Below are positions 1 through 8,652 of a stretch of 59,846 nucleotides of DNA, piece by piece. Source of the DNA: an uncultured Burkholderiales bacterium (GTDB lineage Bacteria > Pseudomonadota > Gammaproteobacteria > Burkholderiales > Burkholderiaceae). The DNA lies in the NCBI GenBank assembly GCA_946480465.1, contig CAMLJY010000039.1, forward strand, positions 1 to 59,846, in the 5' to 3' direction. The translations under genes were made by a program, and so were the position numbers. A model generated the notes under the pieces. It was not told the DNA's origin. It worked only from the letters and a program-made list of their open reading frames with translations, and did not search any database. Position 1 is the stretch's first letter. The number at the start of each line of letters is the position of its first letter.

Positions 1-838
1 CCTTGCGCACGGGCGGGGTGGTCACGTCCTCGGTCGTCACGCGCACCTGGTTCAGATTCAGCGTCACGTCGACGCTGGTCAGCGCACGGCCGGCGCCGAA
101 GGCCCGCTCCAGCACCTCGGTCGCCTTGCGCGCCAGGTGGGTCTCGATGTCGCGCTTCAGGTCCAGGCGCTGGTTGCCGTCGGGCAGGGCATCCGGTCCG
201 GCGGACCGAGTCAGCGCCACGCCGCGGCTGTCGACGATGGTCACGTCCTGCACAGCCACCCCCGGCACCGCGGCGGAGATCAGGCGCTGGATGCCGCTGA
301 CCTGCTCCGCACGCAGCGTCTGGTTGCGCTTGAGCGCCAGCGTGACGGAGGCCTTCGCGCGCGACTGCTCGCGGCGGAACAGGCCTTCGTCGGGCAACGC
401 CAGGTGCACGCGGGCGCTCTCCACCTCGGCCAGCGACAGGATGGTGCGCGTGATTTCGCCCTGCAGCGCGCGCTGGTAGTTGATCTTCTGCGCGAACTCG
501 GTCATGCCGAAGTCGCTGTTGTTGAACAGCTCGAAGCCCACGGCACCGCGCAGCGGCAAGTCCTTGCCCAGCAGCTTCAGCCGCGTGCCGTGCACGGTCG
601 CGCGGTCGACGAGGATGGACGTGCCGTCCGCTCCGAGCTCGTAGGGCAGCTTCATGCGGTCCAGCTCGGCCGTCATCACCGCCGCGTCGGCCGGCGACAG
701 GCCGGAGAACAGCACGTCGTAGTCGGTGCGCAGCAGCCACGCGCCCGCGCCGATGGTGGCCGCGACGATCGCGACCGCCCCCGCCGTCAGGCCGATGCGC
801 GCCGACCGTCCCAAGCCCTGCCAGAAATCCTTCAACAC
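1..838 (-). CDS. fliF: Flagellar MS-ring protein FliF (N-terminal part)
   Basis: FliF forms the MS ring in the inner membrane on which the flagellar motor and export gate are built. The reverse strand reads open from position 838 to the window edge, so only about 279 N-terminal residues are present. A membrane segment lies near residues 15-32, followed by the periplasmic ring-building motifs, with recognisable stretches such as FELFNNSDFGMTEFAQ and LALPDEGLFRREQ. I chose GTG at 838 (TTG at 835 is next) because a GGGAG sits about 8 nt upstream. It is the last gene of the fliQ-fliF operon in this window and is separated from fliE by a long palindrome. Later genes such as fliG would lie outside the window. 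Confidence 0.93.
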   Translation of the reverse strand, partial: MLKDFWQGLGRSARIGLTAGAVAIVAATIGAGAWLLRTDYDVLFSGLSPADAAVMTAELDRMKLPYELGADGTSILVDRATVHGTRLKLLGKDLPLRGAVGFELFNNSDFGMTEFAQKINYQRALQGEITRTILSLAEVESARVHLALPDEGLFRREQSRAKASVTLALKRNQTLRAEQVSGIQRLISAAVPGVAVQDVTIVDSRGVALTRSAGPDALPDGNQRLDLKRDIETHLARKATEVLERAFGAGRALTSVDVTLNLNQVRVTTEDVTTPPVRK

Positions 839-883
839 CCCAACACTCCCTGATTGCCTGTCATCTGCCGCCTTGATGCCGAA

Positions 884-1050
884 CTCAGAGCCTGAGAGTC
901 TTTCGAGCGTGCCCGGGCAGCGCGCCAGAAGGCGTCCGATCTAGACGCAAATGCGAGTCATAGCTCGGGCTATGGCGAGCATTTGCAACGACGAGCGGGC
1001 GTCTTCTGGCGTGATGAGCGGGCATGATCGGAAGACTCTCAGGCTCTCAG
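884..1050. repeat. Long imperfect palindrome between fliE and fliF
   Basis: The two arms (about 884-964 and 969-1050) can pair over about 80 nt with roughly three quarters of positions complementary, closing on a four-base loop at 965-968 flanked by CATAGC/GCTATG. The outermost pairs are CTCAGAGCCTGAGAGTC on the left and its near-exact complement on the right. The element begins within the fliE stop codon and fills most of the fliE-fliF gap. No coding frame is supported in it. It could be a miniature inverted-repeat element, a REP-type doublet, or an mRNA structure that separates fliE and fliF expression. Confidence 0.85.
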
Positions 1051-1373
1051 ACCTGCATGCGCATCAGTTCCTGATACGACTCGAGCAGGCGGTTGCGCAC
1101 CTGCAGCACCAGCTGCATGGACAAGCGGCTTTCCTCCAGGCGCACCATCACCTGGTGGAGGTTCGAGACGTCGCCGGCCGCCAGGCTGCGCAGATCGGCC
1201 TGCGAGGCCTGCAGGCTGCGGTCGACCTGCTGCAGGCCCTGGGTGACGGCGGTGGCGAACCCGCCGGACCCTGCAGTGCCGGTGGCTGCTGCAGCGGGCA
1301 GCGACTCGACCGGCGCAGCCAGCGGCGCGACGGAGGGCAGGCCCGAGACCGGGGCCAGGAATTCCATGCTCAT
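1047..1373 (-). CDS. fliE: Flagellar hook-basal body protein FliE
   Basis: FliE is the small adaptor between the MS ring/export gate and the rod. The product is about 108 aa, the usual length, with the family's C-terminal helices readable in VMVRLEESRLSMQLVLQVRN and LLESYQELMRMQV. ATG at 1373 is preferred over the upstream TTG at 1379 because a GGAGC lies about 8 nt before it; the TTG would overlap the flgC stop. The gene follows flgC directly, and its stop codon sits in the first bases of the long palindrome. Confidence 0.92.
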   Translation of the reverse strand: MSMEFLAPVSGLPSVAPLAAPVESLPAAAATGTAGSGGFATAVTQGLQQVDRSLQASQADLRSLAAGDVSNLHQVMVRLEESRLSMQLVLQVRNRLLESYQELMRMQV

Positions 1374-1375
1374 CG

Positions 1376-1816
1376 TCAAGCTCCGATGTCCAGCGACTTC
1401 AGCGCGACGGTGCGCGCGGCATTGAGGGCGGCGACGTTGGCCTCGTAGGCCCGCGTCGCGGTCATCATCGAGACCATCTCTGTGGCCGCGTCGATGGCGG
1501 GGTAGGACACGAAGCCCGACGCGTCGGCCAGCGGGTGCCCCGGCTCGTGCACCCGGCGCGGCTCGCGCGCCGTCGGCTCGATCCGCACGCTGGGGCTGTA
1601 GAGGCCGTGCCCGACCAGGTCGTCGAAGGTGCCCGGCCCGATCGCGGCCGCCGCGCCCACCGGCGAGGACTGGACCACGGCCCGCAGCGGACGGTAGCCA
1701 CCGGCCGCATCGGCCGCGGTGTTCGCGTTGGCCAGGTTCAGCGCCGCCACTTCGACGCGCGTGCGTTCGGCCGCCATGCCGGCGGCACTGATGGCGAACG
1801 ACTTCAGGTAATCCAT
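1376..1816 (-). CDS. flgC: Flagellar proximal rod protein FlgC
   Basis: FlgC is one of the proximal rod proteins exported by the flagellar type III apparatus. The 146-aa product starts MDYLKSFAISAAGMAAERTR, contains the rod-family signature VAALNLANANTA near residues 24-35, and ends with the C-terminal helix containing EMVSMMTATRAYEANVAAL. The open frame extends further upstream, but ATG 1816 has a near-perfect AGGAGGAG Shine-Dalgarno 4-5 nt before it. It lies 28 nt after flgB and just before fliE. Confidence 0.95.
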   Translation of the reverse strand: MDYLKSFAISAAGMAAERTRVEVAALNLANANTAADAAGGYRPLRAVVQSSPVGAAAAIGPGTFDDLVGHGLYSPSVRIEPTAREPRRVHEPGHPLADASGFVSYPAIDAATEMVSMMTATRAYEANVAALNAARTVALKSLDIGA

Positions 1817-1844
1817 GCTTCTCCTCCTGGGATCGCGCGCCGGT

Positions 1845-2207
1845 TCAACGCTTGCCTTCGGTGACGGCCGTGGCCAACAGGCCAAGGTGCCGCTGCAGCG
1901 CCCGCAACAGCACCTGCTGGTGCAGGCTGTTCTCGGACATCGCGGCCACCTCGGCATCCAGCTGCACCCCGGGTGCCAGGCCCTGGCCCACGGGGGCCGG
2001 CTCGACGCTGGCGCGCAGCTCCGGTGCCGCGCTGCCCAGCGCGGCCGACGGGCCGAGCAGCGCCTCGAAGCTGACCCGCTGCGGCACGTAACCCGGCGTG
2101 TTCGCGTTGGCGATGTTGGTGGCGATCACGCGGTGCCGCAGGTTGCCGGCATCCAAGGCCGCGGTGAGCGCGCGCGTGGTCAGGTGTTCGATCGATTCGA
2201 TGGACAT
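1845..2207 (-). CDS. flgB: Flagellar proximal rod protein FlgB
   Basis: FlgB is a proximal rod subunit. The 120-aa product has the N-terminal rod motif VIATNIANANTPGY (residues about 28-41) and the C-terminal helix containing ENSLHQQVLLRALQRHL. Length is close to the family norm of about 130 aa. It is read in one direction with flgI upstream (22-nt gap) and flgC downstream. The order flgI-flgB-flgC-fliE-fliF differs from the common enteric flgB-flgC-flgD-flgE arrangement; no hook genes flgD or flgE are seen in the window. Confidence 0.94.
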   Translation of the reverse strand: MSIESIEHLTTRALTAALDAGNLRHRVIATNIANANTPGYVPQRVSFEALLGPSAALGSAAPELRASVEPAPVGQGLAPGVQLDAEVAAMSENSLHQQVLLRALQRHLGLLATAVTEGKR

Positions 2208-2229
2208 GGGATGCGGGAAGCGAAAGGGG

Positions 2230-3393
2230 TCACTGGACGATCAGTTCGGCGTGCAGCGCGCCCGCGGCCTTGATGGCGCGCAGGATCGAGATCACGTCGC
2301 GGGTGTTGGTCTTCATGCGCGCGAGCGACTGCACCAGGTCGGCCACCGTGTTCGACGACATCAGGTAGCCGCTGCCCGCGCCCTCCTCGACCTCGAGCCG
2401 GCTGTTGGTGACGGTCTCGGTGCGCACGCCCGGGCCGGCGCGGCCGAGCACCAGCGGCTGAGACACCTGGTTCTCGGATGCGATCGACACCCTCAGGTCG
2501 CCGTGCGAGATCGCGACCCGGGAGATGCGGACGTCGCCGCCGGACACCAGCGTGCCGGTGCGTTCGTTGATGACGACGCGCGCCCGGCGGTCGGGCTCGA
2601 CGCCCACGCTCTCCAACCGCGCGATGAAGGCCACCGGCCGCGCCTGCTCGGCTTCGGGCACGCGGATGGCGACGCCGGACGCGTCGATCGGCTCGGCGAC
2701 GGTGCTGCCCAGTTGCTCGTTGATCGCCGTGGCGACGCGCTGCGCAGTCGTGTAGTCGGCGTTGTTCAGCACGAAGGTGAAGCTCGAGGGCAGCGCCGCG
2801 GCCGCGCCGCCGGCCGTCCCGGCGACGCCGACCTCGACCGTCGCACCGCCAGGCACCGAGCCGACCGTCGGGTGGTTCTTCTGCACCATGTTGCCGTTGG
2901 CGTCGTAGCGGTAGCCGCCCACCGTCAGTGCGCCCTGCGCCAGCGCGTACACCCGGCCGTTGGCCGCCTTCAGCGGCGTCAGCAGCAGCGTGCCGCCGAC
3001 CAGGCTGCGCGCATCGCCGACCGAGGCCACGGTGACGTCCAGCCCATCGCCTTCACGCGCGAACGGCGGCAGCGAGGCAGTGACCATCGCGACGGCGACG
3101 TTGCGGCTCTGCACCTGCTCGGGCCCGACGGTGAGGTTGAACTGCGCCAGCACGTTGGCGAGTGCCTGGCGCGTCGTGCGGTTGCTGGGCGAGTCGCCGG
3201 TGCCCGCCAGGCCGGTGACGATGCCGTAGCCGATCAGCGCGTTCTCGCGCCAGCCCTGCAGCTTGCCAAGGTCCTTGATGCGGATGGTGTCGCGGACGTG
3301 CGCGCCGGTCGACGACGGCTGCGCCCAGGCGGGCAGGCCCATGGACAGGGCCACCAGCAGGGCACTGCGGAACAGGAAGGAAGTCAGGCGCAT
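2230..3393 (-). CDS. flgI: Flagellar P-ring protein FlgI
   Basis: FlgI forms the periplasmic P ring that acts as a bushing for the rod. The 387-aa product has a Sec signal peptide (hydrophobic LLVALSMGLPAWAQ) followed by the typical ARVRDTIRIKDLGKLQG-like start, here VRDTIRIKDLGKLQGWRENA, and GYGIVTGLAGTGDS around residues 55-68. The C terminus carries TVADLVQSLARMKTNTRDVI, a classical FlgI ending. Length is normal. The start is only 1 nt from the flgH stop, showing tight translational linkage. Confidence 0.96.
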   Translation of the reverse strand: MRLTSFLFRSALLVALSMGLPAWAQPSSTGAHVRDTIRIKDLGKLQGWRENALIGYGIVTGLAGTGDSPSNRTTRQALANVLAQFNLTVGPEQVQSRNVAVAMVTASLPPFAREGDGLDVTVASVGDARSLVGGTLLLTPLKAANGRVYALAQGALTVGGYRYDANGNMVQKNHPTVGSVPGGATVEVGVAGTAGGAAAALPSSFTFVLNNADYTTAQRVATAINEQLGSTVAEPIDASGVAIRVPEAEQARPVAFIARLESVGVEPDRRARVVINERTGTLVSGGDVRISRVAISHGDLRVSIASENQVSQPLVLGRAGPGVRTETVTNSRLEVEEGAGSGYLMSSNTVADLVQSLARMKTNTRDVISILRAIKAAGALHAELIVQ

Positions 3394-3394
3394 G

Positions 3395-3994
3395 TCAGAA
3401 CCCGAACCAGTCGAGGGCGCGCCGCCACCAGGCCGGGCGCTGCCGGTCGGCCAGGTCGCCCTCGCCGATGTAGGTGATGCGAGCGCCGGCCAGGCGCGTC
3501 GACAGCACCACGTTGCCGTCCGAGACGTCCTGCGGTCGGGCGCGGCCTTCGAGGTTGATGCGCTGCTGCTCGTCGTTGATGGTCAGCATTTGCTCGCCCT
3601 CCAGGCGCAGGTCGCCGTTGGGCAGGATCTCGCGCACGGTGACGCTCAGCTGCGCCAGCAGGCGCCCGGTGCGGCTGGTGCGGCCGCCGCCGTCGAACTC
3701 GCCATTGGCCTCCAGGCCGATGCGCACCGCCGGCGACTTGGCATGCACGACGTTGGCGCCGACGCCGTTGTTGCGGCGCGAGCCGGTGTCCGCGTTCGCG
3801 GCCGCACTGGCGTTCTCGATCACTTGCACGGTGACGACGTCGCCGACGCGGAAGGCCTTGTGGTCGGCGGTCAGCGGCCGGAAGGTGGCCGCGTCATACA
3901 GGCTTTGGGCACCGGCTGCGGTAGCCGCCAAGGCGAATGCCGCAGCTGCCAGGCTGCGCCCCGCCAGCGCCGATCGGGTCGAGGGAGCGTTCAT
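3395..3994 (-). CDS. flgH: Flagellar L-ring protein FlgH without a lipobox
   Basis: FlgH builds the outer-membrane L ring. The 199-aa product shows the family motifs FRVGDVVTVQVIENASAAAN, the region LSVTVREILPNGDLRLEGEQ and the end INDEQQRINLEGRARPQDV. The N terminus is a hydrophobic signal sequence ending in TAAGAQS with no cysteine, so the lipid-modified cysteine of typical FlgH is missing. ATG 3994 overlaps the flgA stop (ATGA). Shorter than enteric FlgH by about 30 residues. Family identity is firm; how it anchors to the outer membrane is unclear. Confidence 0.93.
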   Translation of the reverse strand: MNAPSTRSALAGRSLAAAAFALAATAAGAQSLYDAATFRPLTADHKAFRVGDVVTVQVIENASAAANADTGSRRNNGVGANVVHAKSPAVRIGLEANGEFDGGGRTSRTGRLLAQLSVTVREILPNGDLRLEGEQMLTINDEQQRINLEGRARPQDVSDGNVVLSTRLAGARITYIGEGDLADRQRPAWWRRALDWFGF

Positions 3995-5001
3995 TCGCTC
4001 ACCTGCACCGTGCCAGGACCGGTCACCAGGGCCCGCACCGGGCCGGTCGACCCGGCGATGCGCACCCGCACCTGCTGTCCGTTGCGGCCGTCCTGCAGGG
4101 CTTCGCCCCGGGTGTGCACGCTGACGAGGCCGCGGCGCAGGTGGGCCGCGACGATGTCGCCGCGGGTCACCTCGGTCGCCTGCTCGACGTGCGCTGCCAG
4201 CAGCGGCTGGCCCGCCGCCAGCGCGCGCGCCAGGCGCATGCCGGCCGGCAGCTCGCGCACGGCGGGCAGGTAGGGAACCGTCAATTCGCTCTCCGTCAGT
4301 TCAAAGCTTTCCAGCCCCACCGGGGTGCGGGCGGACAGGTCCGTCCGCGCCTGCCAGCGCGGACCGAATGCACGGACCTTGATCGCCACCGGCACGCGAC
4401 GCTCGATGCGCTGGTCCACGCTCACCTCCACCCACACGGTGATGCGACCCACGGGCGGCTGCGCCGCCGCCAACGGCCGCGCGGCGAGGGTCCAGGTCCC
4501 GGCCGGCACGTCGACGTCGGCGAGCGGCGAACCGCTCTCCAGCTCGAAGCGCGACACCGGCTGCTGCTTCAGCCAATCGCCGACCGCCCGCACGGCCTCG
4601 GACCGCAGCGCGGTTCCCGGGATCGACTGCTGCTCGCGGGTCAGCACGACCGTCTCGGCGCCGGACCACCGCGGCAAGGCCTGGCCGGTGCGGCGTGCAT
4701 GACGTTCCAGATGAGCGGCCAGGCGTTCACGCGGCAGCGAGACCGGCAGGCCCACGGCCGGCGCCGGCCCGAGCACCACCGCCTCCCAGAGCAGTGCAGC
4801 CTGCGGCGACGCGGCATGGATGCGGGCCACGTCGCGCAGGCGCACGTCCGCCGCAGCGGCCCGGGCCTCGGCCAGCAGCTCGATCGTCACCGGCGAAGCG
4901 GCAGCCCCGGCTGTGCCGGCGGCCATGGCCCATGAAGCCAGCGCCCGACCGAGCAGGCGCAGCCAACCCAGGCGAACAGGAATCATCGCGATGCCGTTCA
5001 C
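3991..5001 (-). CDS. flgA: P-ring assembly chaperone FlgA (long form)
   Basis: FlgA is the periplasmic chaperone needed for FlgI polymerisation into the P ring. The 336-aa product has a signal peptide and a long N-terminal region, then the conserved C-terminal SAF-type part, readable in YLPAVRELPAGMRLARALAAG, QPLLAAHVEQATEVTRGD and the end VRVRIAGSTGPVRALVTGPGTV. Classical enteric FlgA is about 220 aa, so this is the longer type. The GTG start at 5001 overlaps the flgG stop; flgH follows with an ATGA overlap. Placed between flgG and flgH/flgI, as expected of a P-ring helper. Confidence 0.9.
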   Translation of the reverse strand: MNGIAMIPVRLGWLRLLGRALASWAMAAGTAGAAASPVTIELLAEARAAAADVRLRDVARIHAASPQAALLWEAVVLGPAPAVGLPVSLPRERLAAHLERHARRTGQALPRWSGAETVVLTREQQSIPGTALRSEAVRAVGDWLKQQPVSRFELESGSPLADVDVPAGTWTLAARPLAAAQPPVGRITVWVEVSVDQRIERRVPVAIKVRAFGPRWQARTDLSARTPVGLESFELTESELTVPYLPAVRELPAGMRLARALAAGQPLLAAHVEQATEVTRGDIVAAHLRRGLVSVHTRGEALQDGRNGQQVRVRIAGSTGPVRALVTGPGTVQVSE

Positions 5002-5795
5002 TTGCGCAGGTTGTTGACCATGCCGAGCATCTCGTCGGCCGCGCGGGCGACGTTGACACTGGCCTCGTAGGCGCGCTGGGCCACCATCAGCCCGACCATC
5101 TCGTCAACCATCTTGACGTTGGATCCCTCGAGGTGGGCTTGCTTGAAGGTGCCCAGGCCATCCTCGCCCGCCCGTCCGCCGATGGCGTCGCCGGACTGCT
5201 CGGTCGGCCGGTACAGGCCGTCCCCCGCAACCTGCAGAGCCCCCGGCGCCATGAAGCGGACCAGGCTCAGCATGCCCAGGTCGGCCGGCCGCGACTGGCC
5301 GTGCAGCTTGGCCTGGACGCGCCCTTCAGCGTCTATCAGCAGCAATTCCGTGCCTTCAGGCACCGCGATGGCCCCGGCCAGCGCATGGCCGGCGCTGGTG
5401 GCCAGCAGACCATCGGCATTCACACGCAGCGTGCCGCCGCGCGTGAAGGCCCGGGTGCCGTCCGGCATCGCCACCTCGATGAAGCCCTCGCCCGCGATCG
5501 CCAGGTCGTACATCGATTCGGTACGGCGCAGCTCGCCGCCGTCGAACTGCCGCGCAACGCTCGCGACGCCGACACCGACGCCGGCATGCGGCGCGGCGTC
5601 CAGCGGACGCGCCGCGGCGGCGGAAGCGGAGCCGGCGACCGATGCATCGGCCACGCGCGTCACCAGGTCGTGGAACGACACCCGCGCCCGCTTGAAGCCG
5701 GTGGTGCTCACGTTCGCGAGGTTGTTGGCAATGGTGTCGACGTGCAGTTGCTGGGCCTGCATGCCGGTGGCGGCGATCTGGAGTGCGTCTTGCAT
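4998..5795 (-). CDS. flgG: Flagellar distal rod protein FlgG
   Basis: FlgG forms the distal rod. The 265-aa product begins MQDALQIAATGMQAQQLHVD and carries TIANNLANVSTTGFKRARVS, the FlgG version of the rod/hook N-terminal motif. The C terminus has EGSNVKMVDEMVGLMVAQRA followed by YEASVNVARAADEMLGMVNN, matching the coiled-coil terminus of the family. Length is the family norm (about 260 aa). It is 30 nt downstream of flgF and overlaps flgA. Confidence 0.95.
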   Translation of the reverse strand: MQDALQIAATGMQAQQLHVDTIANNLANVSTTGFKRARVSFHDLVTRVADASVAGSASAAAARPLDAAPHAGVGVGVASVARQFDGGELRRTESMYDLAIAGEGFIEVAMPDGTRAFTRGGTLRVNADGLLATSAGHALAGAIAVPEGTELLLIDAEGRVQAKLHGQSRPADLGMLSLVRFMAPGALQVAGDGLYRPTEQSGDAIGGRAGEDGLGTFKQAHLEGSNVKMVDEMVGLMVAQRAYEASVNVARAADEMLGMVNNLRK

Positions 5796-5825
5796 GTGAT
5801 TCCCCTGTGTTCTTGTGGAAGTCCG

Positions 5826-6569
5826 TCAGGCTTCGCCCAGCTTGCGGATGGCGCCGCCGATCATGTCGTCGTAGCCCTGCAGCACCCGGGTCATCGACTC
5901 GAAGTGGCGCATCGTGCGCATCAGCTCGACCATCTCGTGGCTGTGGCTGACGTTGGCGTTCTCGAGAAAGCCCTGGCGCAGGCCGATGCGGGCATCCGGC
6001 AACACGGTGCCGGGCGTTTCGCTGCTGAAGTAGCCGGCGTCGACGTGCCGCAGCGCCGCGGGCTCGTCGAAATGGACGATGCGCAATTGGCCGACGGACT
6101 TGTCGCCGACGCGGATCTGGCCATTGGCCTGGATGCCGGGCGTGCCGGTGCCGGGCCGGATTTCACCGTCGGCACCCATCACCGGCCAGCCCTGGGCGGT
6201 GACGAGGCGGCCCTGCGCATCGATCTGGAACTGGCCACGCCGGGTGTAGGCCGGACCCTGCGGCGTCGCGACCTCGAAGTAGCCTTCCGAAGCCAGCGCC
6301 AGGTCCCAGGCCTGGCCGGTGGACTTCAGGGTGCCGGGGCGCGGATCGCGCAGCACGCGCAGGTCCTGCAGGGCGCCGCTGTCCCCGGCCTGGCCGGCGG
6401 CCACCAGCCGCGCAAAGCCGCCCCCAGCCTCCACCCGCGACGGCGGTGCCACGACGATCTCGCGCTGATAACCCGGCGTCAGCGCGTTCGCCAGGTTGAC
6501 GCCGATGCGCTCGACCCGCGCCGTGTCCTGGCGCAGCGCGCCCAGCATCACGCCCATCACTTCCTGCAT
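5826..6569 (-). CDS. flgF: Flagellar proximal rod protein FlgF
   Basis: FlgF is a rod protein of the FlgF/FlgG/FlgE family. The 247-aa product starts MQEVMGVMLGALRQDTARVE with VNLANALTPGYQREIVV, a diverged form of the rod motif, and ends with NVSHSHEMVELMRTMRHFES. It lies directly upstream of flgG and 25 nt downstream of flhA. The motif is less canonical than in FlgG, so the FlgF assignment is by position and family; an unusual FlgG-like rod protein cannot be excluded. Confidence 0.88.
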   Translation of the reverse strand: MQEVMGVMLGALRQDTARVERIGVNLANALTPGYQREIVVAPPSRVEAGGGFARLVAAGQAGDSGALQDLRVLRDPRPGTLKSTGQAWDLALASEGYFEVATPQGPAYTRRGQFQIDAQGRLVTAQGWPVMGADGEIRPGTGTPGIQANGQIRVGDKSVGQLRIVHFDEPAALRHVDAGYFSSETPGTVLPDARIGLRQGFLENANVSHSHEMVELMRTMRHFESMTRVLQGYDDMIGGAIRKLGEA

Positions 6570-6594
6570 TCAGATCTCCAAGCCCCGGCGGGAT

Positions 6595-8652
6595 TCACGA
6601 GGCCCCCACGACGGCATACGACTTCAATTCGATGGTTTGCGGCACCTCGGTCATGGCCAGCACGCGCAGGTGCGGCACCACCCGTTCCGACAGCACGCGC
6701 AGGTGCCGGCGCAGCTCGGGCGCGCACAGCAGCACCGGCAGCAGGTTGCCCTTCATCATGCGTTCGGCCTGCTGCACCAGCTTGCTCATGAACTGCTCGG
6801 CCAGGCGCGGGTCCAGCACCAGCGGCTGGCCGGGCTCGGCGGCCCGCAAGGTCTGCATCAGCTGGCTCTCCAGGCCGGCGTCCAGCGTCAGCACCTGCAG
6901 CGCCGGCGCATCGCCCAGCAGGCCCTGGCAGATGGCATGCGACAGGCGCTGCCGCACGCGCTCCACCAGGTAGCCGGTGTCCTTGCTGATGCGGCCCGCG
7001 TCGGCGAGCGTCTCGAGGATGGCCTCGATGTGGCGGATGCTGACCTTCTCGCGCAGCAGGCCCTGCAGCACGCGCTGGATGTCCGTCACGGCCAGCACGG
7101 TCGGCACCAGTTCCTCGACCAGCGTGGGCTGCGACTGGCGCACGCGTGCCAGCAGCTGCTCGGTGCCGGCGCGGGTCAGCAGCGTGGCCGACTCGCGGCG
7201 CAGCACCTCGGTCAGGTGCGTCATCAGCACGGTCTGCGCATCCACCAGCGTGTAGCGCGCCGCCACGGCCGCCGCGCGCTGGGCCGGATCGATCCACAGG
7301 GCCGGCAGGCCATAGGTCGGATCGCGGGTGAGCTCGCCGGGGATGGACTTCACGTCGCCGGCCGGGTGGATCGCCAGCACGCGGTCCGAGCGCGCTTCCC
7401 CGCGGCCCGCGACGACGCCGTCGACGAGGATCTCGTAGCGGTCGGGACCGAGTCGCGCCGCGTCCTTGAACCGCACCTTCGGCAGCACCAGGCCCAGGTC
7501 CTGCGCATGCTGCTTGCGGAAACCGGCCACGCGGTCCATCAGCAGGCTGCCCGGGCTGCCGACCAGCGCGGCCCAGCGGCTGCCGACCAGCACCTCGATC
7601 GGTTCCACCGGCAGCAGCGCATACGGATCGTCGTTGCCCTCGGCACCGGGCTCGGCGGCCGCTGCGGCGGGGTCGGCCGCATCACCCTGCGTGCGGTCGC
7701 CGGCGCGGACCATGAACCACGCCACCGCCAGCACCAGGCCCAGCAGCAAGGCCGTCGGCAGGGCCGGGATGCCAGGCAGCCACAGCAGGCCGAAGAGAGC
7801 GAAGGCCACCAGCAGCAGCGTCTTCGGGAAGGACGTGATCTGCCGGATCGCCTCCTGGCTCAGGTTGCCGTCGGCCGCCGAGCGCGTGACGATGATGCCG
7901 GTTCCCACCGCGATCACCAGCGCCGGCACCTGCGTGACGATGCCGTCGCCGATGGTCAACAGCGTGTAGGTGCGCAGCGCCTCGTCCCAGGGCATGTTCA
8001 TCTGCATCACGCCGATCACCATGCCGCCGATGATGTTGATCAGCATGATCAGGATGCCCGCGATCGCATCGCCCTTGACGAACTTGCTGGCCCCGTCCAT
8101 CGCGCCGTAGAAGCCGGCTTCCTTCTCGATGTTCTTGCGCCGCCGCTGCGCCTCGGCCTGGTCGATGAAGCCCATGTTCAGGTCCGCATCGATGCTCATC
8201 TGCTGGCCCGGCATGCTGTCGAGCGTGAAGCGCGCGGCGACCTCTGATACGCGCTGCGCGCCGTTGGTCACGACGACGTACTGCACGACGATGAGGATCA
8301 GGAAGACGATCAGTCCGATGACGTAGTTGCCGCCGACGACGTACGCACCGACCGCGCCGATCACCTTGCCGGCGCTGGCCTCCGACAGGATCAGCCGCGT
8401 CGCGGCAACGTTGAGCGAGAGGCGGAACAGCGTGGCGATCAGCAGCAGCGAGGGGAAGGTCGAGAACTCGACCGGCCGCGCCATGTAGAAGGTCAGCAGC
8501 AGGATCAGGAAGGCGAAGCTGAAGTTCGCCAGCACCAGGAAGTCCAGCAGGCCCGCGGGTATCGGCGTGAACAGCACCAGCAGCACGCCGAGCACGAGGG
8601 CCACGATCACGATGTCGGCGTGGCGGCCGAGGAGGCGGCGCATGGCGTTCAT
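6595..8652 (-). CDS. flhA: Flagellar export gate protein FlhA
   Basis: FlhA is the large inner-membrane export-gate protein whose cytoplasmic domain docks chaperone-substrate complexes. At 685 aa it has the family length. About eight N-terminal membrane helices are visible, with the FHIPEP-family loop around FTLDSMPGQQMSIDADLNMG and FYGAMDGASKFVKGDAIAG. The C-terminal half is the soluble docking domain. It overlaps flhB by ATGA at its start and is followed by flgF. Confidence 0.97.
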   Translation of the reverse strand: MNAMRRLLGRHADIVIVALVLGVLLVLFTPIPAGLLDFLVLANFSFAFLILLLTFYMARPVEFSTFPSLLLIATLFRLSLNVAATRLILSEASAGKVIGAVGAYVVGGNYVIGLIVFLILIVVQYVVVTNGAQRVSEVAARFTLDSMPGQQMSIDADLNMGFIDQAEAQRRRKNIEKEAGFYGAMDGASKFVKGDAIAGILIMLINIIGGMVIGVMQMNMPWDEALRTYTLLTIGDGIVTQVPALVIAVGTGIIVTRSAADGNLSQEAIRQITSFPKTLLLVAFALFGLLWLPGIPALPTALLLGLVLAVAWFMVRAGDRTQGDAADPAAAAAEPGAEGNDDPYALLPVEPIEVLVGSRWAALVGSPGSLLMDRVAGFRKQHAQDLGLVLPKVRFKDAARLGPDRYEILVDGVVAGRGEARSDRVLAIHPAGDVKSIPGELTRDPTYGLPALWIDPAQRAAAVAARYTLVDAQTVLMTHLTEVLRRESATLLTRAGTEQLLARVRQSQPTLVEELVPTVLAVTDIQRVLQGLLREKVSIRHIEAILETLADAGRISKDTGYLVERVRQRLSHAICQGLLGDAPALQVLTLDAGLESQLMQTLRAAEPGQPLVLDPRLAEQFMSKLVQQAERMMKGNLLPVLLCAPELRRHLRVLSERVVPHLRVLAMTEVPQTIELKSYAVVGAS

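Noticed and set aside
137..853. Long plus-strand frames opposite fliF, flgI, flhA and other genes
   Set aside because: High GC content opens long antisense frames; their proteins are Arg/His/Gln-rich without domains, while the minus strand gives clear flagellar families.
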